NCBI GenBank assembly: GCA_021234155.1
Contig: JAJEKV010000005.1
Location: 22,767,584-22,831,583, forward strand
Source: Isoetes taiwanensis
Lineage: Eukaryota > Streptophyta > Lycopodiopsida > Isoetales > Isoetaceae
Reading direction: 5' to 3'
DNA: 64,000 bases
Both the position numbers and the translations under genes were made by a program. The notes under the pieces are model-generated. The model worked only from the letters and a program-made list of their open reading frames with translations, was not told the DNA's origin and searched no databases. Shown here in pieces: positions 31,995 through 43,055 of this stretch. Positions within the stretch are counted from its first letter, which is position 1. The number at the start of each line of letters is the position of its first letter.

Positions 31995-32115
31995 CTATGA
32001 TCTTGCTCTATGATCTATGATCTATGATCTATGATCTATGATCTATGATCTATGATCTATCTTCTCTATGATCTATGATCTATCTGCTCTATGATATATC
32101 TGCTCTATGATCTAT
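31995..32115. repeat. (CTATGAT)n minisatellite
   Basis: Seven-base CTATGAT units in uninterrupted and interrupted runs, mixed with CTGCTCTATGAT. The equivalent array in copy B is about 34990-35160. Confidence 0.85.
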
Positions 32116-32548
32116 TTGCTCTATGATCTTGCTTATATGATTTTGCTGTATCTGCTCTTATTCTATTTCACTAGCTCTTCCTCTATCTGCTCTAAATAAT
32201 GAACTAAAACAATGAACTAAATATTGAACTAAAATAATGTATTCTGCATTATGCATTCTGTTAGAATAATATGTTAGAATGGGAGAAATCGCGCTTGGCG
32301 CATTTCTATTTTTGGTTTCCGATTTTCCACTAGGTTAATCAAAGCGCGCCAGGCGCATTTTTAGTTTGGCTTTTCTATTTCATACGGTTCTATACAAATT
32401 GCGCCAGGCGCGTGTGAAATAGATCTGTGAAAAAAACAAAGCAAACGCTACCGGGCGCTGCTTTTTGAATTATGTATGTTCGTAATCCTTCTCTTGGGAG
32501 AGTAATATATCATTTGCTAATTACTTAATTTCTCTCGTTCTAGTGCCA

Positions 32549-33190
32549 TGGATTTTCCTTATGCATGGACAGTGGCTGATCCTACACTGGATGGTTCTAG
32601 TTCAAATACACTTCCCCTGGACGACCATCAACTTTGGACCCTGTACAAGATATTACTTGATTGTGCTGTTCAAAACGTTCAAAGAGAGTTGGAGATTCCA
32701 TTAGACGATGCCTGATCGGGGGCCATGGGAACACTTCCATCGATCTCTCGACATATGCGGCTCCTCATGCTCTTAGTAAGGCTCATGCCAACAAATAAGT
32801 GCGGGATTTGATTTATAGTATCAAGGATCGATACAACACTGGGTTTGGAGACTCGACATTCGCGGGGAAGATGAGGATCCCGTCATATCACAAATGGTAC
32901 AGGTGGGACTTTTTATGCGGTATTGGGCCGATGAAGTGGGCCTATGTGATGAGTTGTAGAGATAGAAAGAATTCGCGCCTGGCGCATTTTTGTAGAAGAA
33001 GAAATGTACATACACTTTTTTGGAATATGAATACAAACTCGCGCCTGGCGCAATTTTGCACTATACTTTTCTGTCATTAGTTTATTATGTTTTTTTATAT
33101 GCAATGTCGAAAACATTGAATCCTTTGATGCCCTCCACCAAGAGGACTAATCCCAAGAAACTACATATTTTCATTAATGTGTAGTTTCAT
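32549..33190 (+). pseudogene. Gene fragment starting MDFPYAWT (copy A)
   Basis: After an acceptor-like TTCTAG, ATG 32549 opens MDFPYAWTVADPTLDGSSS, then LPLDDHQL, and after a shift VQNVQRELEIPLDD. A second stretch at about 32800-32920 reads LIYSIKDRYNTGFGD. GCGCC/GGCGC palindromes follow at about 32970 and 33035. I do not recognise the protein. Stops and frame changes between the pieces suggest introns or decay. Whether it belongs to the gene further right or to a separate neighbour is open. Confidence 0.4.
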
Positions 33191-34986
33191 GGGGTTGATA
33201 TGACTGGCTAAAGAACATCAAAGAATTCAAAATTCACAACATCACGCAGATGTTATGATATATTCATTTTTTTTTGAATATCCAAATATACATACCTTTT
33301 TCAGACGTTCTTTTGGCCATGCTACAAATGTGCCCACACTTTCACCAACTCAGATCGCCACCGGATGTCTTCTTGGAAGAGCCTCATGTTCATAATTGCA
33401 GTTTATAATGGAAATCTTACGTAAACTCAAGCTTTCCAAGAGGAACACCATGACACATAGAACTTGATTCAGATCTTGATTTTACATAAGCCTACTCGGC
33501 GCTTCAAGTTTGTCGTTAAAAGTTAGCATTCTTCTCCGAATAATCGATAAAGAACCGTAATGCATTGTAAAAATAGAGGACGAAAAATAGAGAACAAGAG
33601 AATGCATTCGAATGGAATCACACTCACCATAGTTCAAAGAGACATCGAATGGGAATTGAAGGCGGCTCGATCGAATGGATTGAAGGCGGCTCGATCGATC
33701 GAATGGGATTGAACGAATCTTGATCGATCGAACGGATCTTGGGCGCCTCGATAGTCGATTGTTCTTGGGCCTCGATAGTAGGAATGATCTTGGGCCCCGA
33801 TAGTAGGTGGCCGATTAGGTGGTAGTAGATTGCCACATATGCTTTCTTGAAATTAATAATTAATTGTTATCTTGAAATTGCACTAAAAAGAAAAACACAA
33901 TTTAAATTTGTAAATGACCGGACGGGCGGTTAATTAAGGCGGTATAAATTTAAAAGGACGCTTAATTTGAATTTACTGACGGTAAATCCGACGGCCTAGA
34001 TTATGAACGATACATATAAGTTCAAACCAAAACCCCAGCCTCATACTATCCGCACTTGCGCCTCTATGGCGCCTAGAGGATCTGCCGGCGCCGGTGCGGT
34101 AGAGGTGGGCTTACAGCCAAAGCACAAATCCTAAGCCCGAGGTCGGCCGAACAAGCGTAAAGCACAAATCCAACAAAGCGCCTCGTAATTGATCTGCTTT
34201 TTGTTTTGTAATTGATTTCTCGGTCCCTTTTTTGTTAGGTTTTTAGGATGTATTTTCGTATGCGTGTCTCCTCGTATTTTCTACCTTTTATATTGTTTCT
34301 CGTGTCATTTCTAACGCTTTTACTACCTTGTTTTGTGTGTTTTTTGTTATAATCTTCTCCTCCTACTCTGGTTTTTGTTTTGTATTCTCATTTTGTATAA
34401 TGTAGACCGCTTTAATTATAGTTTCTTGCAGACTTGTTGGTTTATACTTTTGTTCTCAGATTCTCCAGTTCTTTTGACAAGTCTTTTTGTAGCCTAGTAT
34501 GTCTCTTATAAAAGAGAAGTGTCCTCAGGGCCCCTCTTAAAACGCCCGACGCTGATTTATAATGTAGAGATGATTGTTTTTGTTGTCTCGCTACTTTTCC
34601 GTGTACAATTTATGTTTTTAAAGTAAGGTTTAGCAAAAAAGCTGGCTCGGCGATTTCATTACTCACCACATGATTGTAACTTTCAGGATCTTATAAAATT
34701 GTGAAAAGAAAAGCAAAGCCTGCGCAGGGTCCAGGGACATCTGCACAGAAAAAACCAAGAACGGATGAAGATGTATCAGTTGCAGATTTGGCACACGTTG
34801 TGACCATTGACGATACGACCGGAATAATGAAGGCTCAGGTAGAGCCTCCATGTCCAGAAGAAGATCTACCAGAGGGCTCTGAATGGTATGTGGAGATCTT
34901 CAAGACTAGCGGAAAGACATATCTGATTTTCATGTCTAGAGTTAAGGAAACAGATCAAATGAAGAAACAAGGTATTCTGATCACTA

Positions 34987-37900
34987 TCTGCTCTATGATC
35001 TTGCTCTATGATCTATGATCTATGATCTATGATCTATGATCTATGATCTATCTGCTCTATGCTCTATCTTCTCTATGATCTATCTGCTCTATGATCTATG
35101 ATCTATCTGCTCTATGATATATCTGCTCTATGATCTATGATCTATCTGCTCTATGATCTTGCTTATATGATTTTGCTGTATCTGCTCTTATTCTATTTCA
35201 CTAGCTCTTCCTCTATCTGCTCTAAATAATGAACTAAAACAATGAACTAAATATTGAACTAAAATAATGTATTCTGCATTATGCATTCTGTTAGAATAAT
35301 ATGTTAGAATGGGAGAAATCGCTTGGCGCATTTCTATTTTTGGTTTCGATTTTCCACTAGGTTAATCAAAGCGCCGCCAGCGCATTTTAGTTTGGCTTTT
35401 CTATTTCATACGGTTCTATACAAATCAGCGCCCAGCGGCGTGTGAAATAGATCCGTGCAAAAAACAAAGCAAACGCCGCCGGCGTTTGAATTATGTATGT
35501 TCGTAATCCTTCTCTTTGGGAGAGTAATATATCATTTGCTAATTACTTAATTTCTCTCGCTTCTAGTGCCATGGATTTTCCTTATGCATGGACACCGGGC
35601 TGATCCTACAATCGGATGGTTCTAGTTCAAATACACTTCCCCCTCGACGACCATCAACTCTCGGACCCCGTACAAGATATTACTTGATTGTGCTTTGTTC
35701 AAAACGTTCAAAGAGAGTTGGAGATTCCATTAGACAAAATCAGACGGGGGCCATGGGAACACTTCCATCGCATCTCTCGACATATGCGCGGCTCCTCATG
35801 CTCTTAGTAAGGCTCATGCCAACAAATAAGTACGAGGATTTGATTTATAGTATCAAGGATCGATACAACACTGGGTTTGGAGACTTCGACATTCGCAGGG
35901 AAGATGAGGATCCCGTCATATCACACGATGGTACAGGTGGGACTTTTTATGTATTGGGCCGATGAAGTGGGCCTATGTGACGATTGTAGAGATAGAAAGA
36001 ATTCGCTACCGGGCGATTTTTGTAGAAGAAGAAATGTACATACACTTTTTTGAATATGAATACAAACTTCAGCGCTTTGGCGCAATTTTGCACTATACTT
36101 TTCTCGTCATTAGTTTATTATGTTTTTTATATGCAATGTCGAAAACATTGAATCCTTTGATGCCCTCCAGCCAAGATGCCAATCCCAAGAAACTACATAT
36201 TTTTCATTAATGTGTAGTTTCATGGGGTTGATATGACCGCTAAAGAACATCAAAGAATTCAAAATTCACAACATCACGCCAGATGTTATGATATATTCAT
36301 TTTTTTGAATATCCAAATATACATACCTTTTTCGGACGTTCTTTTGGCCATGCTACAAATGTGCCCACACTTTCACCAACCAGATCGCCACCGGATGTCT
36401 TCTTGGAAGAGCCTCATGTTCATAATTGCGCTTTATAATGGAAATCTTACGAAACTGTTTCCAAGAGGAACACCATGACACATAGAACTTGGATTCAGAT
36501 CTTCGATTTTTACATAAGCCTACTTTCGGCTTCAAGTTTGTCAGTTAAAAGATAGCATTCTTCTCCGACAATCGATAAAGAAACCGTAATGCATTGTAAA
36601 AATAGAGGACGAAAAATAGAGAACAAGAGAATGCATTGAATGGAATCACACTCACCATAGTTCAACAGACATCGAATGGGAATTGAAGGCGGCTCGATCG
36701 AATGGATTGAAGGCGGCTCGATCGATCGAATGGGATTGAACGAATCTTGATCGATCGAAACGGATCTTGGGCCTCGATAGTCGATTGTTCTTGGCACCTC
36801 GATAGTAGGAATGATCTTGGGCGCCCGATAGTAGGTGGCCGATTAGGTGGTAGTAGATTGCCACATATCGCGTTTCTTTGAAATTAATAATTAATTGTTA
36901 TCTTGAAATTGCACTAAAAAGAAAAACACAATTTAAATTTGTAAAATGACCGGACAGGCGGTTAATTAAATGCGGTATAAATTTAAAAGGACGCCAATTT
37001 GAATTTACTACGGTTGTAAATCCGGCGGCCTAGATTATGAACGATACATATAAGTTCAAACCAAAACCCCGCCTCATACTATCCGCACTTGCGCCTTCTA
37101 TGGCGCCTAGAGGATCTGGCCATGGTCGAGGCGCTGGTAGAGGTGGGCGATAGCCCAAAGCACAAATCCCAAGCCTGGAGGTCAAACAAGCGTGAAAAGC
37201 ACAAATCCAACAAGCGCCTCAGGTAATTGATCTGTTTTTTGTTTTGTAATTGATTTCTCGCGTCCCTTTTTTGTTAGGTTTTTAGGATGTTTTTAGGATG
37301 TATTTTCCGTGTATGCGTGTCTCGCGGTATTTTCTACCTTTTATATTGTTTTACGTGGTCATTTCTAACGCTTTTACTACCTTGTTTTGTGTGTTTTTGT
37401 TATAATCTTCTCCCTGTACTCTGTGTTTTTTGTTTTGTATTCTCCATTTTGTATAATGTAGACCGCTTTTAATTATAGTTTCTTGCAGACTTGTTTGTTT
37501 ATACTTTTGTTTTGTATTCTCCAGTTCTTTTGACAAGTCTTTTTTGTAGCCTAGTATGTCTCTTATAAAAGAGAAGTGTCTCTAGGGCCCCTCTTAAAAC
37601 GCAGCTTCGGCCAGCGATTTATAATGTAGAGATGATTGTTTTTGGTTGTCTCTGCTACTTTTCCTGTGTACAATTTATGTTTTTTAAAGTAAGGCGTCTA
37701 GCAAAACGCGCTCGGCGCGATTTCATTACTCACCACATGATTGTAACTTTCAGGATCTTCTAAAATTGTGAAAAGAAAAGCAAAGCCCGCAAGAGGGGTC
37801 CGGGGACATCCGCATTTAAAAACCAAGAACGGATGAAGATGTATCGGGCTTGCAGATTTGGCACACGCTGTGACCATTGACGATCGACCGCGAAATAATG

Positions 37901-38054
37901 AAGGCTCGTAGAGCCTCCATGTCCAGAAGAAGATCTACCAGAGGGCTCTGAATGGTATGTGGAGATCTTCAAGACTAGCGGAAAGACAGATCTGATTTTC
38001 ATGTCTAGAGTTAAGGAAACAGATCAAATGAAGAAACAAGGTATTCTGATCACA
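34987..38054. repeat. 3-kb tandem duplication, copy B
   Basis: Second copy of the unit. It continues past AAGGTATTCTGATCAC into unique coding sequence (TGCGAAGAACAGG…), so copy B is the one joined to the rest of the downstream gene. Confidence 0.88.
35571..36215 (+). pseudogene. Gene fragment starting MDFPYAWT (copy B)
   Basis: Counterpart of 32549-33190. It keeps KYEDLIYSIKDRYNTGFG and FDIRREDEDPVISHDG in one frame (about 35815-35940), which is clearer than in copy A. The opening MDFPYAWT segment is frameshifted by small indels. Function unknown. Confidence 0.4.
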
Positions 38055-38331
38055 TGCGAAGAACAGGACGATTCTTACTGTTCCGTATTACTTGAAGCGG
38101 GTCAGAAAAATAAAAAAGTATTGAAGAAGTTAAATTATCGCAGCCGGTTCCTTTAAGGAGACCACCTAAGAACGGATGAGGCCGCAGATAACCTCTTCAA
38201 ATTTGGCTGGTCAGGTGGTGATCTATTGACACCAAAAACAATATGTGAAGGTCTCTCACCGTGAGGAGAGCAATCAAGACAAGGTCACGCCTAGTCTAGT
38301 GACTACCTACAAGCTTTAAAAGAGAAGGAAG

Positions 38332-38892
38332 ATGCAACTTCTAGAGCCGGGGAAACACCGACGCGTTCTAGGCATTACAGATATGACTAGTGATGATGAC
38401 AAGGCGAGACAGTTAGAGGCCATGAGCAAACTCAAGAAATATGCTGACAAGTATCCACTGGGCCTTAGCTTCACGCATCCTATCCATGTCGACAGGCTTT
38501 TCAGGTCCACGAAGGCTATGTTTGTCAGCAGAAGATACGACAAGCAGCACGCAATGGAAATAGTCAACAGCATGATAGAAAACCCAGGACAGGTGCCAAT
38601 GCCGGCAGATGTGGTGCCTTTTGATATGAAGACGAAGAAGGTGTTGATATGGAATAAACTTGAAGATTTAATTGGCAACCTCGATATTCACTTCATGATA
38701 ATAGATGGCCAGCATTCAGTGGAGGCGCAGAAGGTTTTGATCAGTCAAGCACAAAAAACTGGAAATCAGTTATTCTATAGACTGTATTCAGTCAGAAATT
38801 GCCGGTTCCTCAGTGGCTCAACAACAGCAGCAGAATTAGCCGAAATCAGCGCGCTACTGAATGACATGGGAAAGACATTCCTATACAAAAGG
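38332..38892 (+). CDS. ParB/DGQHR-like domain segment
   Basis: This is the longest clean frame in the gene. Residues about 45-75 read FTHPIHVDRLFRSTKAMFVS, then MEIVNSMIENPGQVPMP, and residues about 122-137 read FMIIDGQHSVEAQK. A preferred-position strand, a helix that selects sites, and a final I-I-D-G-Q-H-x-x-x-A motif are the hallmarks of ParB-like nuclease and DGQHR domains, best known from bacterial partition and DNA-modification proteins. After LLNDMGKTFLYKR an intron appears to start (AAAAG/GTATTT at about 38891). Assignment rests on this motif pattern only; catalytic activity cannot be judged. Confidence 0.5.
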
Positions 38893-38992
38893 TATTTTAT
38901 TTTCCCACACATAGCGTTCCAAATAAGCCAGCTAGCGTTTTTGCTAATCACGTATTTACAAAACCGGCCGGCACGATTTTCTTCATATGGCA

Positions 38993-39195
38993 TACATGAA
39001 GAAATCGCGCCAAGCGCGTTTTTTGTAAATACGTGATTACGTAAAACGCCACCGGGCGATTTTATGTTGTTATTTGTGTGACGGATTTACAAGAAACGCG
39101 CCTGGCGCGAATTCTTCATCGTGAAGAAATCGCCCAGCGCCGCTTTTGTAAATCCATAGTTAACTAAAACGCCACCGGGCGCTTTTATATTGTTA
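38993..39195. repeat. Intron cluster of GCGCC/GGCGC palindromes
   Basis: Several short palindromes of the type AAATCGCGCC-A-GGCGCG lie together in the probable intron after the ParB-like domain (near 39003, 39050, 39098, 39125 and 39170), some intact and some altered. Confidence 0.7.
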
Positions 39196-41202
39196 CTTTC
39201 TACACTACCGCCTATTTTTTTTTATCTAACGGCCCATATTTTGCAGTCCGTATGTGGAGCGATTCGCGCACTCAGAACCAATGGATCGAATATGGAAAAC
39301 CAATGCCGACCGCATAAGGGCAATCTAAGAGTGCCGAATTCAAATTACTAGAAAGGACACCGTACCAAACCATAATACAGACAAGACCAAGGGCACTAGA
39401 TCAAAGAAGAAAAAGGGGATGCACAAGCCGGGCACGTAAGAGCAAACGGTGCCAAAGGATGCCCGCAAGATTGTTTTTCTTTCCTCGACTGTGTATGGGA
39501 AAAGTGGAACTAATTTTGGGACGCCTATTCGAAAAAGAAGTTGCCGATTCGTATGGCGGTTTCCTCCGCAAGATACGCCTATTTTGATATACATATCACG
39601 TAAAATGAGAAAGGCACAAGGATTGATGATGCGTAATTAATCTCGTTTCTAGATAGTTGCATCGAAAAGGAAGTTATCTACAAGAAAACGCCCTGCAGCA
39701 AAGCACTTGACATCTTCAAGATGCATGCGAATCGATAAAAATATGAAAGTCCCGAAAAAGTCAAGCTGGCGAAGAACCGCAAAGGCTCTCGGAGACATGA
39801 TGTTATCGAGAGATAGGCTTAATGCAAAAGTACAACGATCTAATGATGACATTAAGAAATATGTATTTTGGTCAAAAGATTTTGTGAAGCAAAGAAAAGG
39901 CTAAGAATGTGGCAACTCTTAAGGGGATTCACACGAAAGTTCGCGCCCTGACCTAAAAAAGGAAAGTTGCTTTGGTGAAGAAGACGGCAAGAGAGACGAG
40001 TCTCCTTTTTCTATAAGGTGTCCACCGGGTTATAAGTGTGCCATGCCGAGGGTGGGTGAAGGGCCAACCGACATCACTCTATTTGTTCTTGATAGCCGCG
40101 GGTAACGAGATGGACACAGGATGATTACAAAGACCTTCTTCAACACATGCGCTGGTTTGACGACCGAGATGCATTATACTATCGTGATAGGTTGCCACTC
40201 CGACATGTCCCACGATATGCACTAGCTGCCGCAAATGATGTCGAATGCATTAAAGTGATGAGGCAAGCGGTAATGATAGATGAAAACAAAGATAGTGAGT
40301 TTAGTACCGAAAAGTAAGATCTCACATATGCTAGTCCTTATGATAGCCATTATGGATGATAAAGAATATGAAAGACTCAAGGGGAAACCGGAAGGTGAGA
40401 CGATTGCTTGGCAAAGCTATCGGCTAGATGAACCCCTATTGAAAAATATTTTTTTATGTTGAATCCAATGTCAAGACAAAGGGAAGGAGACCGCAGATGT
40501 GGACTTTGAAGAGGACGAAGAGGAAGAGGAAGAAGAAAAACTGGGTCGACCACGCCCTTAATTCACCAATCAAGTATGAGCTACCGCCGGCGCATAAGGG
40601 GAGGTGAATAAGTCACGGGTTTCTTTGGCCCTTCGAGTTTTCTCGATTGAAGCCTTCGCCCTTTAGAGTCTACGTGTTGGGAGTTTCATGTTGGAGGTTA
40701 TGTCGGGCGGGGAAGCTCAAGCTAGCTAGAAATGCCAAAGTGTGGTCTCTGATGGTCAAGCCAAGGACTTCCTTGATATTTTTTTCGAGAAAGTGCTAGA
40801 GGTGGCACCTAGGGGTCCGCTAGGTAGTGCAAAAAATAAAGCTTCCAGCTCTAAGTCCGAATTACCTCCAGATCTGGCTGCAGAGCGGGAAGAAATGAGA
40901 AAGCATCTAGAGGGCATAAAGAAGAATATCGACAAGCAGCAGCTTAACTATGCGGCCGAGAGCGTGCCTTTCATTCCAATCACATTGGAAAATCCGACTG
41001 AAGTGGATGTAGGTAACGCAAACGAAGAAGACAAAATCCTAGATGACACAGTGGATTCGAAAAGCTCGAGTCAGGTTAGCATAAAGAGTAATGAAGTATC
41101 AACCATAGTTCAAACACTAAGTGATGTGGCTGACACTTCTGGCAGACCGAAGACAGCCGAGAATAAGCTCATCATTGCGGATGTTGAACAGGAACCAGAA
41201 AG

Positions 41203-41395
41203 GTATGTTAATCAAACAGAAATGAAAATCGCGCCAGGCGCGATTTCAATTCTTCAAACCAAATTGAAAATCGCGCCAGGCGCGATTTCAATTATTCAAA
41301 CAGAATTGAAAATCGCGCCAGGCGCGATTTCAATTTTCTTTTTCCTTGTCTCACAAGTGTGTGCTTTATTATTATAGACCTAATCCAGTTTCCTC
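41203..41395. repeat. Three tandem GCGCC-A-GGCGC palindromes in an intron
   Basis: ATCGCGCCAGGCGCGAT, a perfect 8-bp palindrome around a central A, occurs three times (about 41229, 41271 and 41312) at roughly 42-base spacing, each flanked by TTGAAA or TGAAA and TTTCAATT. They fall just after a GTATGT donor. Being multiples of three apart, they also read in frame as KIAPGAISI repeats. Confidence 0.9.
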
Positions 41396-42159
41396 CAAAA
41401 TTCTGGTGTTCGATTTGAATGCAAAACGTTACCTAAAGCACAATTCCCTTTATCATGGTATGCACATAAACCATTTGAGACATATACGAAATGGGTATAT
41501 CCGCGGCCGTATCTGAAGGAGATGTTAGACCAAGCTTTCACTTTATTTCGTTGTGCAATTTGGTTGTCGATGGAGAATAGAAATATACATGAAGTTTTAA
41601 GAGTAGTTCCTGAGTTACATAGAGATTGGGCATCTGTTTGGGATCAGAGAAAATGTAAGTCATTCAATAACCCGAAGGATCCTACAGGTAAAAAAATATT
41701 TGTGAAATGCTTGAGCGACATGATGGATGACTTGGGCGTTCAGGAGAAGGAAGACATCATTATAGTTGATGATGACGCCTTGAAGTGTTGCTTCAATCAG
41801 TCACAGTCACTCTATCCACCATCCTATCATCCTGAAGATTTTGACAAAGATGACTTCCTGCTTCGTTTTGTCAGTATCTTGCACGAAATAGCTACAGGAA
41901 AAACGGTCGAAGAGATACAAACACTATACCCGCAACTTAATCGGACAGGGGAAATTGACAGGGACCTAGAGAAGATCGTTCTAGAAAGGGAACTTTTTTG
42001 ATATATATATGTATACAGGAAATACACTTTCCAAAAAGTTTTGAATATGAAATATACTTTACACCAACCTCTTTCGAATATATATTGTGTTCTTATATCA
42101 GCATTATTGGTTCTGTGTACGTATTGTTCTTTTATATTATGTGTATGGTCAATAATTCA

Positions 42160-42932
42160 GCAGGAGCTAAGCTTTCGACTCCAGAAAGCAGAGGCTGCAA
42201 CACATGACACGGCAGACCCACATGCCCGGCAGCCTGCGAGACGTCAATCAGGGCGACCAGGCACGACACCACTAAGTTGTCCCATGCTACCGCCATCCCA
42301 GCGCAAGCCACATCCCATGCCTCGCACACTGCAAACAATACCTGTCGTGGTAGCTAGCATGGACCCGGCCACCTTAGAGTTCCAGGAGCGGAGATGCATG
42401 AGCCACAATGTGGTGGTGCACGACCTGACAGAAGAGGCAGGGGAGCGCCTCATCAATTCGCTCCAGACATAGATCCTAGCTTGGATGACATTCCATACGC
42501 GCGTACACATTGTTAGGGCGAGCCGCCATGGAGCCCAGCGCCCTGAGTGCTCCAGAGTGATCAGCTCACAGTCAGGATGCGCAAAAGCAAGCAACCATCC
42601 TGCGCCAGGGCAAACAGTTGAAGGGGACCTCCCTGTACGTGGACCAGGATCTGATCCTGGCACAACAGAAGGACCACAGACACGAGTTGGGAAAAGTCAA
42701 GAGTGTCCGCAAACAGGGAGGAGCAACAGGGCTGGTCGGGAGAAGGATGCAGATCTTCCAACGACCAAACACTGATGCAGGCACCTCGAACTCTCGAGGC
42801 TCTTCTGCTGGGACCCCAGTCGCGCACCCTGCTCTAGTGGCCCCACCTGCCACTGCCGGCAAGCCGCATGCTGCCTTCACCTCTACCACCACCCCTTGTG
42901 CCACCACCATCGAACCTGGATTGTGCAAATAG
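42160..42932 (+). pseudogene. LINE ORF1-like region
   Basis: Fragments in several frames. The most telling is LKGTSLYVDQDLILAQQK followed by HELGKVKSVRKQGGATGLVG at 42618-42740, which has the L-x-G-T-x-I/L-x-V-x-x-D-L pattern of LINE ORF1 C-terminal domains. ORF1 proteins coat LINE RNA and act as nucleic-acid chaperones. It ends just before the endonuclease start. Confidence 0.5.
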
Positions 42933-42944
42933 GGATTGTGCCTG

Positions 42945-43055
42945 CGCATGGTCTCTTGGAATTGGAGGGGCTTCCCATGACAGAAGGGAAACAACCTCAA
43001 CTCGGTTGCCGCCGATATGGATCTCATCTTCCTCATGGAAACATGGGAGCATGCT
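42945..43055 (+). pseudogene. LINE endonuclease N-terminus
   Basis: MVSWNWRGFP and, after a short shift, DLIFLMETWEHA match the opening strands of apurinic-type LINE endonucleases (S-W-N-x-R-G and the L-x-E-T metal-binding segment). The rest of the domain is missing, replaced by an insertion or lost in a deletion. Confidence 0.65.

Larger units (their letters stand above)
31985..34986. repeat. 3-kb tandem duplication, copy A
   Basis: The sequence from the CTATGAT array through the fragment ending AAGGTATTCTGATCAC is repeated at 34987-38054 at an offset of about 3,025 to 3,070 bases. Copy A ends by running directly into the start of copy B (GATCAC then TATCTGCTCTATGATC). Differences between copies concentrate at CG, CAG, CTG and GCGCC positions. 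Confidence 0.88.
37100..42001 (+). pseudogene. Decayed multi-exon gene with ParB/DGQHR-like domain
   Basis: I infer one gene. Exon 1 (37100-37222) starts MAPRGSGHGRGAGRGG and ends CAG before GTAATTG. Exon 2 begins after CAG at 37753 with a basic segment (KIVKRKAK) and continues LPEGSEWYVEIFKTSGKT and MKKQGILITCEEQDDSYCSV past 38100, then TDEAADNLFKFGWSGGDLL near 38175 in shifted frames. The ParB-like domain is 38332-38892. Later pieces are PYVERFAHSEPMDRIWK (about 39248), WFDDRDALYYRDRLPLRHVP (about 40153), 40742-41202 (ending at an AAAG/GTATGT donor) and a C-terminal frame 41522-42001 ending LEKIVLERELF. A second, partial start (exon 1 and most of exon 2) is at 34066-34986 in copy A of the duplication. 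Overall function is unknown; many indels argue for decay or poor sequence quality. Confidence 0.45.

Noticed and set aside
31985-32115. Regular short repeats that could suggest a CRISPR array.
   Set aside because: The 7-bp CTATGAT units are contiguous without unique spacers; this is a minisatellite in a plant genome.
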